Assembly (NCBI GenBank): GCA_913052585.1
Contig: CAJXEB010000002.1
Span: 18,978 to 82,977 of the forward strand
Length of the DNA: 64,000 bases
Direction of reading: 5' to 3'
From: an uncultured Flavobacteriaceae bacterium
Lineage (GTDB): Bacteria > Bacteroidota > Bacteroidia > Flavobacteriales > Flavobacteriaceae
The notes beneath the pieces were generated by a model. It saw only the letters and a program-made list of their open reading frames with translations, was not told the DNA's origin and made no database searches. Of the stretch, positions 55,601 through 63,217 are shown one piece after another (the first letter of the stretch is position 1; each line of letters starts with the position of its first letter). The translations under genes and the position numbers were made by a program.

Positions 55601-55966
55601 ATGATGTCAGAGGAATCAAAATTTTTAACTGGAATAGTTATAGGAGCAATTGTTGGTGCAGCTGCAGGAATACTATTAGCACCGGAATCTGGAGAAGAAA
55701 CTAGAAAAAAAATAGCTGATAAAACTTCGGAACTAAAAGAAGATTTAGAAACGAAGTTTCAGGATGTTTCTGAAAAAATTAAAAACCTCGAAAATGAAGC
55801 TTTAACTGGTTTTAAAGATAAGTTTTACGACGTAAAAGGAGAAATTAAAGATCAGTATACGCATCTATCAGATAAAGTAGCATCTATTGAAAAGGATATT
55901 TTATCAAAATATAAGGATCTTGAAAAGGAAGCAAAAGAAAAACTAGCAACCACTAAAAACGCATAA
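55601..55966 (+). CDS. YtxH-domain protein
   Basis: A 121-residue protein with the YtxH signature: a glycine-rich membrane hairpin (FLTGIVIGAIVGAAAGILLAP) followed by ESGEETRKKI and a long charged coiled-coil tail (KYKDLEKEAKEKL). YtxH proteins are stress-associated small membrane proteins of unknown mechanism. Two ATGs stand in a row (55601 and 55604), and either may be used. It is the first of three linked small genes. Confidence 0.85.
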   Translation: MMSEESKFLTGIVIGAIVGAAAGILLAPESGEETRKKIADKTSELKEDLETKFQDVSEKIKNLENEALTGFKDKFYDVKGEIKDQYTHLSDKVASIEKDILSKYKDLEKEAKEKLATTKNA

Positions 55967-55974
55967 TTATTTTT

Positions 55975-56319
55975 ATGATTGATTCCGTAAAAAAATACAT
56001 TGAAAATAGAATTCAACTTTTAAAACTTGAATTAATAAGTGTGTTAGCAAATTTATCTGCAAACCTTATAAGTTCATTTTTTATATCATTATTTATAGTT
56101 GTTATAGGAATCATGTTTAGTTTTTCAATAGCATACTTTATTGGCCATTATTATGAAAACACAGCATTAGGATTTGCTGCTGTTGGCGGTATATATACAG
56201 TAGTATTTTTAATTTATATGAAATTTATAAAGAAAAATATTGAAAACAAAGTAAAGGATGCTATTGTTCAAGCCGCTTTCAAAGCTGAGAAAGAAATAAC
56301 AGAGAAAAACGATGAGTAA
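55975..56319 (+). CDS. holin-X/Phage_holin_3_6-like membrane protein
   Basis: A 114-residue protein with an amphipathic N-terminus (YIENRIQLLKLELISVLANL), two membrane helices (about 30-55 and 65-88) and a charged C-terminus. The layout fits the 'putative actinobacterial holin-X' family. Despite the name there is no sign of prophage. Together with YtxH it probably shapes or protects the membrane. The stop overlaps the next ATG by eight bases. Confidence 0.75.
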   Translation: MIDSVKKYIENRIQLLKLELISVLANLSANLISSFFISLFIVVIGIMFSFSIAYFIGHYYENTALGFAAVGGIYTVVFLIYMKFIKKNIENKVKDAIVQAAFKAEKEITEKNDE

Positions 56320-56656
56320 AAACACATACGATATAAAATCTTATGAAGATTTACAGACAGCAAGAAGAAAACTTAGCGTTTCCATTCAAGAACAAGAACT
56401 ATCTTTTAAAAATCATCCAATTTTAAAAATTGCGGATTCTATTAAAAACAAAGAATCTATAAAGAGTACCCTTTTTGAAAACCTTTCAGAAATTAACTTT
56501 GAATCTGGTGAAAAATTAATAAGCTCATTTCTTCTTAGCAATAAAGTAACTCGCAAATATTTTGCTGGATACCTGCTAGCTAAAGAAATGATCCCCTATG
56601 TTTTTGAAAAAATAAAAAGCATCTTAAGTTCTAAGGAAAAAAGTATTGAATCATAA
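56312..56656 (+). CDS. hypothetical protein linked to YtxH/holin-X pair
   Basis: A 114-residue soluble, basic protein with an early helical segment (SYEDLQTARRKLSVSIQEQE). A weakly hydrophobic stretch (FAGYLLAKEMIPYVFEKIKS) lies near the C-terminus. I do not recognise a domain. Its eight-base overlap with the holin-like gene indicates coupled translation in a three-gene operon. Confidence 0.65.
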   Translation: MSKNTYDIKSYEDLQTARRKLSVSIQEQELSFKNHPILKIADSIKNKESIKSTLFENLSEINFESGEKLISSFLLSNKVTRKYFAGYLLAKEMIPYVFEKIKSILSSKEKSIES

Positions 56657-56743
56657 AATTAAGTAATCAAAATAGCATTAATACTTTTCTAAAATAATGC
56701 AATATTAGTGCGTAAATACTAATAAATTGTATATTCGCAGTCT

Positions 56744-57763
56744 ATGAATTCGGAAGACATTTCAATAACAAATAAACTACTAAGCACCGCTAAAAAAATC
56801 GTTGTAGTAGGTCATAAAAACCCTGATGGCGATGCCGTTGGTTCGTGTTTAGGGCTGTGTAACTTTCTAAAACAAAATGGACATCAAGTACAAGTAGTAA
56901 TGCCTAATGACTTTCCTGATTTTTTAAAATGGATTCCAGAAGCTTCTTCCATTATCAATTATGAACAAAATTTTGAGGAAACAAAAGCTGCTATTCAACA
57001 AGCAGAAATCATATTTACCTTAGATTTTAACGCACTTAATCGTACCGGAGGCTTAGCAATCGAATTAGAACAAGCAACAGCCGATTTTATATTAATAGAT
57101 CATCACCAACAACCTGATAATTATGCTGTTGTTACTTATAGTGATGTAGGCATGTGTTCTACTTCCGAGATGGTTTTTCATTTTATGGAAGCATTAGATG
57201 GTGTCGAATTATTAAATAAAGAAATTGCCACACAATTATATGTAGGTATCATGACCGATACTGGATCTTTTCGATTTCCTGCAACAACAGCAACTACGCA
57301 TCGGGTGATTGCTAATTTAATTGAAGCTGGAGCAAATAATTCTACTATTCATCAAAATGTTTATGATACCAACAGTCCAGATCGTTTAAAATTATTAGGC
57401 GCTGCCTTAAATAATATGGTAATGCTCCCTGAATTTCGTACTGCATACATTACTATATCACAAAACGAATTAAACGAAAACAACTTTAAAAAAGGAGATA
57501 CCGAAGGATTTGTTAACTACGCTTTATCGATGTCTGGCGTTATTTTTGCCATCATATTTATTGAAAATAAAAAAGAAGATATCATTAAAATATCCTTAAG
57601 AAGTAAAGGTGATTTTTCGGTAAATGAATTTTCAAGAAATCATTATAATGGTGGAGGCCACACCAATGCTGCCGGTGGTAGGAGTTTAAAAAGCCTAACC
57701 GATACCACTGAAGAATTTATTAGTATATTGTTGCGCTATAAAAAAGAATTAAATGAGTCGTAA
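56744..57763 (+). CDS. nrnA: bifunctional oligoribonuclease/PAP phosphatase NrnA (DHH family)
   Basis: Degrades short RNA oligonucleotides (and 3'-phosphoadenosine 5'-phosphate). The 339-residue DHH/DHHA1 protein has VGHKNPDGDAVGSCLG, TLDFN, LIDHHQQPDN and TDTGSFRFPATTATTHRV in the catalytic part and FSRNHYNGGGHTNAAGG in the DHHA1 domain. A near-match -7 element (TATATTCG) lies upstream. It overlaps gldI by eleven bases. Confidence 0.92.
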   Translation: MNSEDISITNKLLSTAKKIVVVGHKNPDGDAVGSCLGLCNFLKQNGHQVQVVMPNDFPDFLKWIPEASSIINYEQNFEETKAAIQQAEIIFTLDFNALNRTGGLAIELEQATADFILIDHHQQPDNYAVVTYSDVGMCSTSEMVFHFMEALDGVELLNKEIATQLYVGIMTDTGSFRFPATTATTHRVIANLIEAGANNSTIHQNVYDTNSPDRLKLLGAALNNMVMLPEFRTAYITISQNELNENNFKKGDTEGFVNYALSMSGVIFAIIFIENKKEDIIKISLRSKGDFSVNEFSRNHYNGGGHTNAAGGRSLKSLTDTTEEFISILLRYKKELNES

Positions 57764-58310
57764 TATATTTATTGCTTTAAGCATTATAATTGCCTTGCTC
57801 TCTTGTAAAAGTCCAGAGGCAAGAAGACCCGTTCAAAATAATTCTGGCTCTTTTATTTCTAAATCCATAGAAAGAAATAAAACGATTTTCGAAAAAGAAG
57901 AATTACAAATCACTCAACTATTAGATTCAAATAAAGACCAAGCTTACCATTCTTCAGAAAGTGGTTTTTGGTATTATTACAATATAAAAGACACTCTACA
58001 AACTAAAATGCCAGTCTTTGGAGACTACATTACCTTTAGTTATGATGTTAAAAAATTAAATGGAAAAACAGTTCTTTCAGAACAAGAAATTGGCATTCAA
58101 AATTGTATTGTAGATAAAACCAATCAAGAATTAATTTCTGGAATACGAGATGGGCTTAAATTAATGAAACAAGGAGAAACCATTACGTTCCTATTTCCTT
58201 CTTACAAAGCTTTTGGCTATTATGGAATCGATAATAAACTAGGAACCAATGTTCCTGTTCAATGCACAGTTACTTTAAATACAATAAATCAAACAAATGA
58301 AAACTACTAG
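57753..58310 (+). CDS. gldI: gliding motility lipoprotein GldI (FKBP-type isomerase)
   Basis: A 185-residue lipoprotein (signal MSRNIFIALSIIIALLSCK with the lipobox cysteine at 18) with a C-terminal FKBP domain (PVFGDYITFSYDVKKLNGKT, ISGIRDGLKLMKQGETITFL, YGIDNKLGTNVPVQCTVTL). It is the GldI type that assists folding of surface components for gliding and type IX secretion. The gene order nrnA-gldI-PPIase is typical of flavobacteria. The organism is therefore likely capable of gliding or of T9SS secretion, in line with the T9SS protein at 26450. Confidence 0.92.
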   Translation: MSRNIFIALSIIIALLSCKSPEARRPVQNNSGSFISKSIERNKTIFEKEELQITQLLDSNKDQAYHSSESGFWYYYNIKDTLQTKMPVFGDYITFSYDVKKLNGKTVLSEQEIGIQNCIVDKTNQELISGIRDGLKLMKQGETITFLFPSYKAFGYYGIDNKLGTNVPVQCTVTLNTINQTNENY

Positions 58311-58314
58311 AATT

Positions 58315-59424
58315 ATGAAAAAATTATCATTTTTAATACTGATCCTCACCTTGGGTTTGGCATCTTGTCAAGAAAGCAAATACCCAGATTTAGAAGATGG
58401 AGTTTATGCAGAGTTTAACACTACCAAAGGAGTATTTGTAGCAAAATTACATCATGAAGAAACCCCTCTTACCGTTTCTAATTTTGTAGCATTAGCAGAA
58501 GGAAAAAATGAGTTGGTAGATTCAATATACAAAGGAAAAAAATATTATGACGGATTAATTTTTCACAGAATTATAAAAGATTTCATGATTCAAGGTGGTG
58601 ATCCATTAGGTACTGGCTCTGGTAATCCAGGGTACACGTTCCCTGATGAATTTTCAGATAGTTTAACGCACAGCAAAAAAGGAGTTCTTTCTATGGCCAA
58701 TTCTGGACCAGCAACTAACGGAAGTCAATTTTTTATTACCTTAAAAGAAACTCCTTGGTTAGATGGTAAGCATTCTGTTTTTGGAGAAATCGTAATCGGT
58801 CAAGAAATCGTTGATTCTTTAGGAGTTGTTGAAACTTCAAAACCTGGAGATAAGCCAGTTGTTCCTGTTCTTATTAACGAGCTTAAAATTATTAGAGTAG
58901 GTAATGTAGAATTATTATCTTTTAATGAAGCAATGGCTGCTGCCGAAGAGAAAGTAAAAGAAGAACAAGCTACTACCTTGGCAATTGCTTCTGCAACTGC
59001 TGAAGTTTTAGCTAGCGATCTTGAAAAAGCAGAAGAAATGCCTTCTGGAATTAAAGTATATTTTAACGAAAAAGGATCGGGTGTGCAACCAGCTCAAGGT
59101 TCTAAAATTAAAATGAACTATGCGGGATATTTGGCAAACGGTACATTATTCGATTCTAACTTAGAAGAAATTGCAAAAAAATACAACGTTTGGGATCAAA
59201 GAAGATCTGATGGCGGGGGATACGCACCAACGCCAGCTGACTATAGTAAAGATGCTCAATTAATCCCAGGATTTAGAGAAGGGTTATTAATGATGGGTGT
59301 AGGTGATAAAATTACGTTATTAATACCTGCTCATTTAGCGTATGGCGATAGAGGAATTCCTAATTTAATTCCTCCAGGAAGCGACTTGATTTTCAATTTA
59401 GAAATCACAGAAATTGTAAAATAA
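58315..59424 (+). CDS. cyclophilin-FKBP fusion lipoprotein
   Basis: A 369-residue exported foldase. The ATG at 58315 gives a lipoprotein signal (MKKLSFLILILTLGLASCQ, lipobox cysteine at 18); the track start at 58297 lies inside gldI and was not used. The first domain is a cyclophilin (residues about 30-205, FHRIIKDFMIQGGDPLGTG). The second is an FKBP domain (about 255-369, GSKIKMNYAGYLANGTLFDS and AYGDRGIPNLIPPGSDLIF). The two isomerase types in one chain, beside gldI, suggest joint help in folding surface proteins. Confidence 0.9.
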   Translation: MKKLSFLILILTLGLASCQESKYPDLEDGVYAEFNTTKGVFVAKLHHEETPLTVSNFVALAEGKNELVDSIYKGKKYYDGLIFHRIIKDFMIQGGDPLGTGSGNPGYTFPDEFSDSLTHSKKGVLSMANSGPATNGSQFFITLKETPWLDGKHSVFGEIVIGQEIVDSLGVVETSKPGDKPVVPVLINELKIIRVGNVELLSFNEAMAAAEEKVKEEQATTLAIASATAEVLASDLEKAEEMPSGIKVYFNEKGSGVQPAQGSKIKMNYAGYLANGTLFDSNLEEIAKKYNVWDQRRSDGGGYAPTPADYSKDAQLIPGFREGLLMMGVGDKITLLIPAHLAYGDRGIPNLIPPGSDLIFNLEITEIVK

Positions 59425-59446
59425 ACATTCATAATTTATACTATTT

Positions 59447-59482
59447 AAAAATAGGCTGTCTAAAAAGACAGCCTATTTTTTT
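59447..59482 (+). terminator. intrinsic terminator after the PPIase gene
   Basis: ATAGGCTGTC (59451-59460) and GACAGCCTAT (59467-59476) form a perfect 10-bp stem with a six-base loop and a T-run. It ends the nrnA-gldI-PPIase operon. Confidence 0.88.
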
Positions 59483-59483
59483 A

Positions 59484-59711
59484 TCCAATATTTTTAATAA
59501 CATCAAAAAAATAATTAGCAAGTATTTAAACAAAAAGAACGGTATTGCAAAAAGCAATTACAACGGTTGGTTTGTTTCGATTACCGCTTTAAGTCATCAT
59601 TTATGCTTTAGTGTTTTTAAGAAACCGCTCACTAAAATTATTGGAGTATCTGAGCAGCTTCCAGAAGATTGGACACCCACTATGGTAAAAGTATTTAGTC
59701 AAAAACATTAA
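59484..59711 (+). pseudogene. coding remnant of unknown family
   Basis: Not in the ORF track. Directly behind the terminator an open frame of 75 codons without a usable start reads IIGVSEQLPEDWTPTMVKVF and SNYNGWFVSITALSHHLCFS before a TAA at 59709. Amino-acid use is protein-like and distinct from random AT-rich sequence. No upstream ATG is possible because the terminator intervenes. It looks like the 3' end of a lost gene. I do not recognise it. Confidence 0.4.
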
Positions 59712-59840
59712 ATAATACTTATTTTTTTCACTAAAAGAGTTTTATAGCAATCATTGCATATTAACCTTAATTTTTCACTTTCTATCTTCTTAAAATAACT
59801 AGTACTTAATGGAAATAATCATTTTTAATTAGAGAATAAA

Positions 59841-59866
59841 TAAAAAAGCCCCACCGAAGCAGGGCT
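59841..59866 (-). terminator. terminator of ice-binding gene 1 with UUCG tetraloop
   Basis: On the minus strand AGCCCTGC-TTCG-GTGGGGCT gives an eight-pair stem (two G-U pairs) with the very stable cUUCGg loop, followed by a T-run. It sits just after the stop of the ice-binding gene. A related copy lies at 63163-63182. Confidence 0.85.
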
Positions 59867-59888
59867 TAAATAATTAACTAAAATATTT

Positions 59889-61055
59889 TTACTTATTTAA
59901 TAATATTAGTAAGTTTCTAGATGATTTATTGGTTGATGATTTATTATTGGTTGATGATGCGCGAATTAATCCTAACGCTAACGCTTCATCTATTAATATA
60001 GCGGCATCCTCTGCAGAAATCGAAAAACCAAACTTACAACTTTCTTGGTCATCACAAGGTAATAATGGACCACAGTTACCACGAACATCTGGAAAAACTG
60101 TAAACTCCCATTCACCAGAGATATTATAATCGTACACTATTTGAACTTGATTTCTTATTCCTGATGGTGAATCAACTCCACGTCTTAAAATAACATAATC
60201 TTCTCCATTATGGGTTCCAGTAATGACTTCAATATATGGACCATAAAGGCCTAAACTAGCTTTTTTACAAGCTGCCTCTACTGGTAACGCTACGGTATTC
60301 ATTTGTAATGTTACCGCTGTTTGGGCTAGTAACCTTCCGTTTACAGTAGCTCCTGTTTGTACAGCGATTGAGGTTGCACCTAATAGGTTTCCTTCAAAGT
60401 GACTTGTGGTACCTAGGGTAACAGCGCCTGAAACTTGCCAAAAAATGTTACTGGCTTGTGCTCCTCCAGATAAATTCATTCTAACTGCAGAACTCATCGT
60501 AAGCGTTCCTGCAACTTGGAAAATCCATACATCATCTGGACCACCTGAAATTGTGATGTCCGTTGGTATTAAAAGTGTACTTGTCCACTTATGTAATCCT
60601 GGATATAGCGTTAGTCCTCCTATAATTCCAGCTCCTTGGTTTAGGTAATCTGGGTTAGAGCGTCCTGCAGCATCTGTATATGCAGCTTGCATATTAAGCA
60701 CAGCTGTTGTTAGTCCTGGAGCATCCGTTATTCTACAAGGAAGTGGGCCTGCAGGATCAACTGTATACATGTTTCCAATAACTTGGGGACACGTTAATAA
60801 AAGAGCAGCACCCGTTATTGGGCTTGTTCCTACATTACCTGTAATGACAGATGGAGGCACATTCGTGATTCCTGATTTTGAAAGAATCGCAAAATCTCCA
60901 GAAACACCAAGATCAACAGGTAATATTGAAGTTCTAGATTGCGTAATAATTAAATTTGCTTCCTCAAGTTCTAAAGATTCTACCTCTGAACTACAGCTTG
61001 TCATAAGTCCAATTATTAGCAGTGCTAAGATTGGAGTTGATTTCATTAATTTCAT
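59889..61055 (-). CDS. ice-binding (DUF3494) lipoprotein
   Basis: A 388-residue exported lipoprotein (signal MKLMKSTPILALLIIGLMTSC, lipobox cysteine at 21). Residues about 45-255 form a DUF3494 domain, the fold of bacterial and microalgal ice-binding proteins: GDFAILSKSGITNVPPSVIT, GNVGTSPITGAAL, a central helix region and a C-terminal run of beta-helix coils (ATSIAVQTGATVNGRLLAQT). The last about 130 residues (after MNTV, residue 254) are unrelated to the paralogue at 63218. Ice binding is inferred from the family; some DUF3494 proteins act as adhesins. Confidence 0.88.
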   Translation of the reverse strand: MKLMKSTPILALLIIGLMTSCSSEVESLELEEANLIITQSRTSILPVDLGVSGDFAILSKSGITNVPPSVITGNVGTSPITGAALLLTCPQVIGNMYTVDPAGPLPCRITDAPGLTTAVLNMQAAYTDAAGRSNPDYLNQGAGIIGGLTLYPGLHKWTSTLLIPTDITISGGPDDVWIFQVAGTLTMSSAVRMNLSGGAQASNIFWQVSGAVTLGTTSHFEGNLLGATSIAVQTGATVNGRLLAQTAVTLQMNTVALPVEAACKKASLGLYGPYIEVITGTHNGEDYVILRRGVDSPSGIRNQVQIVYDYNISGEWEFTVFPDVRGNCGPLLPCDDQESCKFGFSISAEDAAILIDEALALGLIRASSTNNKSSTNKSSRNLLILLNK

Positions 61056-61089
61056 AATTTTAAATTTATTAATTGTTAGTTATTTCATC

Positions 61090-61097
61090 CAAATATA
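61090..61097 (-). promoter_or_regulatory. -7 promoter element of ice-binding gene 1 (TATATTTG)
   Basis: Minus-strand TATATTTG, a perfect TAnnTTTG, 34 nt before the ATG at 61055. No TTG was found at the -33 distance. Confidence 0.55.
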
Positions 61098-61173
61098 GTT
61101 TAAAAATAATGAAATCGACGTAAAATAATTATATTGACCTCTCAACGATTTTTCACGCATTTAAGCCGAATTA

Positions 61174-61196
61174 TAAGGGTTTGTAAGGGTTTGTAA
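61174..61196. repeat. short tandem repeat in the 61056-61555 gap
   Basis: AAGGGTTTGT occurs twice in a row, then AAG. The 500-base gap between the ice-binding gene and the SGNH hydrolase holds this repeat, the ice-binding promoter and the foldable element at 61441-61535; otherwise I see nothing coding in it. Confidence 0.4.
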
Positions 61197-61440
61197 GACA
61201 AAAAAAATATTCCAAAACATTAAAAATCACTAAAAAAATTGAAAATACATTTTGATTTTAATGGTGAAATATGACCAAAAGAAAATTAACAGTCTGTAGA
61301 CAATTTTACTGTTTTTTAGTTCCATTAAAATTATCATATTTGAGGAGTTGAATGTTGTTTTTTTTAGTGTTGATTTAATAATATTTTGAATTTAAAATCA
61401 TTCCCTTTAAAACTGGCGCAATGAAATCTAAAATAAAGAA

Positions 61441-61535
61441 CGGTTGCCAACACTTATATAAAAAATTGCTGTTTTAGACTTAACCAATGTTAGCTGCTTA
61501 AGAACGCAACAAAGCCTATATAACAACGTTTTCTG
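61441..61535. repeat. foldable cassette-like repeat before the SGNH hydrolase
   Basis: The element starts GGTTGCCAACACTTATATAA and ends CCTATATAACAACGTT. Its ends can pair (TTATATA with TATATAA) and it has the CAACAC / CAACGTT motifs also seen at the ends of 18666-18811. It lies just upstream of a lineage-specific gene, as the other copies do. Confidence 0.35.
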
Positions 61536-61555
61536 TATTTTAAAACAACACTCAA

Positions 61556-62293
61556 ATGAAGATGGTATTAAAATTTTTAACAATCGGGATATTCTTATTA
61601 GTGTTTAATTCTTGCCATACGGATGACACTATACCAAATCCACCAAGTAATTCCATAAATAAAATAATGGCTTTAGGTGCATCGCGAGTAGCTGGTGATA
61701 GACCTGAATATGAAAGCTTCAGATACGAGCTTTGGAAAGACCTAACGGAGCATAGTTGGACATTCGACTATGTAGGGACTCAAACAGATGAGGCTTCTTA
61801 CCCAATGTTTAACAATCTTGATTTCGATATTGACCACGAAGGAAGAGCTGGTTGGACTTCAGGACAAATTCTAAGTGATATTAATAATTGGCTTGCAGAA
61901 ACAGGAGCGCCAGACATTGTACTTTTTAGCTCACCAGGAGGAAATGACGCCTTGCAAAATTTACCTTATGACCAAATGCTATTAAACATAAGCGGAATCG
62001 TTGATGCTTTGCAAAATGCGAATCCAGATGTAATTATTATCATTGAACAATTAGCCCCTGCGAGATCTGATGTAATGACTGCTGAATTGACGACTTATTT
62101 CAATCAACTAAAACAAGATATAGTAACTATTGCTTCAGAAAGCTCTTCAAGTTCGTCACAAGTTATCGCTTTAGATATGTTTACGGAGTTTACAGATGAT
62201 TTATTGGCAGACGATGTTCACTACAATGAAGCTGGTGCAGATTTTATTGCCAGTCGTTATTATACCGTACTTAAAAATGTATTAGAAGAATAA
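61556..62293 (+). CDS. SGNH/GDSL-type hydrolase lipoprotein
   Basis: A 245-residue exported hydrolase with a lipoprotein signal (MKMVLKFLTIGIFLLVFNSC, lipobox cysteine at 20). SGNH blocks: I in MALGASRVAG (nucleophile Ser), II in GRAGWTSGQ (Gly), III in SPGGNDA (Asn), V in DDVHYNEAGADF (Asp and His). All four catalytic residues are visible. Esterases or deacetylases of this class often act on polysaccharides. It stands alone after the foldable element. Confidence 0.88.
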   Translation: MKMVLKFLTIGIFLLVFNSCHTDDTIPNPPSNSINKIMALGASRVAGDRPEYESFRYELWKDLTEHSWTFDYVGTQTDEASYPMFNNLDFDIDHEGRAGWTSGQILSDINNWLAETGAPDIVLFSSPGGNDALQNLPYDQMLLNISGIVDALQNANPDVIIIIEQLAPARSDVMTAELTTYFNQLKQDIVTIASESSSSSSQVIALDMFTEFTDDLLADDVHYNEAGADFIASRYYTVLKNVLEE

Positions 62294-62350
62294 AATTTAT
62301 TACCAAATCCAATTTAGAGCAAATGTGGATAAATACTAAATAGCTATTCT

Positions 62351-63028
62351 TTAAAAAACTTTATAAAGCGTAGTTATAATCAACCCTTTTCCGTTCTTTA
62401 AACTAACAGTCGATAGTTGTTTTTCTTCTTTTACTTTAAAATGAAATGGTGGAGCTACTACGTTTAAACCACTTTGTTTTTTTAGTCTAGTTCCTTGTCC
62501 AGAAATAATGTCTTTATTGGGTGTAAAGCCTCCTTCCGGTAGATGTTCTGTTATAATCACATATTTAAAACCGGTTAATTTGCTTAGGATAGCTTGTACC
62601 TCAGCATTGGATAAATGTTGTAGTACTTGTCTTAATAGAGCACAATCCCCAGAAGGTAAATTGTCTGCTGCGATATCCAAACAATAGAATTCTAAATTTT
62701 CTGCTATAAAATTTTCTTTATGATACGCTATAAGGTCTGTTACGATATCTACCGCAACATAGTTCTTCGCAAACTTTACCAATTCTTTTCCTACATTAAA
62801 ATCGCCACAACCTAAATCACATACCCTAAGAGGATTTTTAAAAGAGGTTAAAAAGGAAGTTACAGCTGCTATATATGGATCTATAATCTCCGGATGATGT
62901 GAGCCCTCCCCTGAGTAAAAATTAGAGGTATTAGCGCCCCAAAGTTTCATTTTATAAACTTGCTCCATTGCCTCTTTAGTTGGCCAAGGCTTCTTTATTT
63001 TTTTAGGATTATTTTCTTTCTTCTTCAT
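62351..63028 (-). CDS. class I SAM-dependent methyltransferase
   Basis: A 225-residue cytoplasmic protein with a basic N-terminus, the SAM-binding motif VCDLGCGDFNVGKEL and later motifs NYVAVDIV and LLRQVLQHLSNAEV. The substrate is unknown. It lies convergent to the SGNH hydrolase (57 nt gap) and has a perfect -7 element 32 nt before its ATG. It is between the two ice-binding genes, but no functional tie is evident. Confidence 0.85.
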   Translation of the reverse strand: MKKKENNPKKIKKPWPTKEAMEQVYKMKLWGANTSNFYSGEGSHHPEIIDPYIAAVTSFLTSFKNPLRVCDLGCGDFNVGKELVKFAKNYVAVDIVTDLIAYHKENFIAENLEFYCLDIAADNLPSGDCALLRQVLQHLSNAEVQAILSKLTGFKYVIITEHLPEGGFTPNKDIISGQGTRLKKQSGLNVVAPPFHFKVKEEKQLSTVSLKNGKGLIITTLYKVF

Positions 63029-63059
63029 AACAATACTATGGGTCTATCCCGAATAAAAG

Positions 63060-63067
63060 CAAAAATA
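63060..63067 (-). promoter_or_regulatory. -7 promoter element of the methyltransferase gene (TATTTTTG)
   Basis: Minus-strand TATTTTTG, a perfect TAnnTTTG, 31 nt before the ATG. There is no -33 TTG at the right distance. Confidence 0.45.
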
Positions 63068-63155
63068 TAAGGTTACTAATATAATTATAAAAAGCTAAAA
63101 CAGGAATATAAGACCTAGCACATAATGGTGATAATCATTTTTAGAATTAAAGAAT

Positions 63156-63182
63156 AAAAAAAAGCCCCACCGAAGTAGGACT
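63156..63182 (-). terminator. terminator of ice-binding gene 2 with UUCG tetraloop
   Basis: On the minus strand AGTCCTAC-TTCG-GTGGGGCT, then a T-run. It differs from the copy at 59847-59866 in two positions, and both changes keep the stem paired (G-U and A-U). The flanks (ATAATCATTTTT...AGAATAAA) are also shared, so the terminator was copied together with the gene. Confidence 0.82.
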
Positions 63183-63217
63183 TAATTTTAAATACTTATT
63201 ATTAATTTTGATCATTC

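Noticed and set aside
55975-56319. Holin-like gene as sign of a prophage
   Set aside because: No phage genes, lysin or attachment sites nearby; the family is common in ordinary chromosomes.
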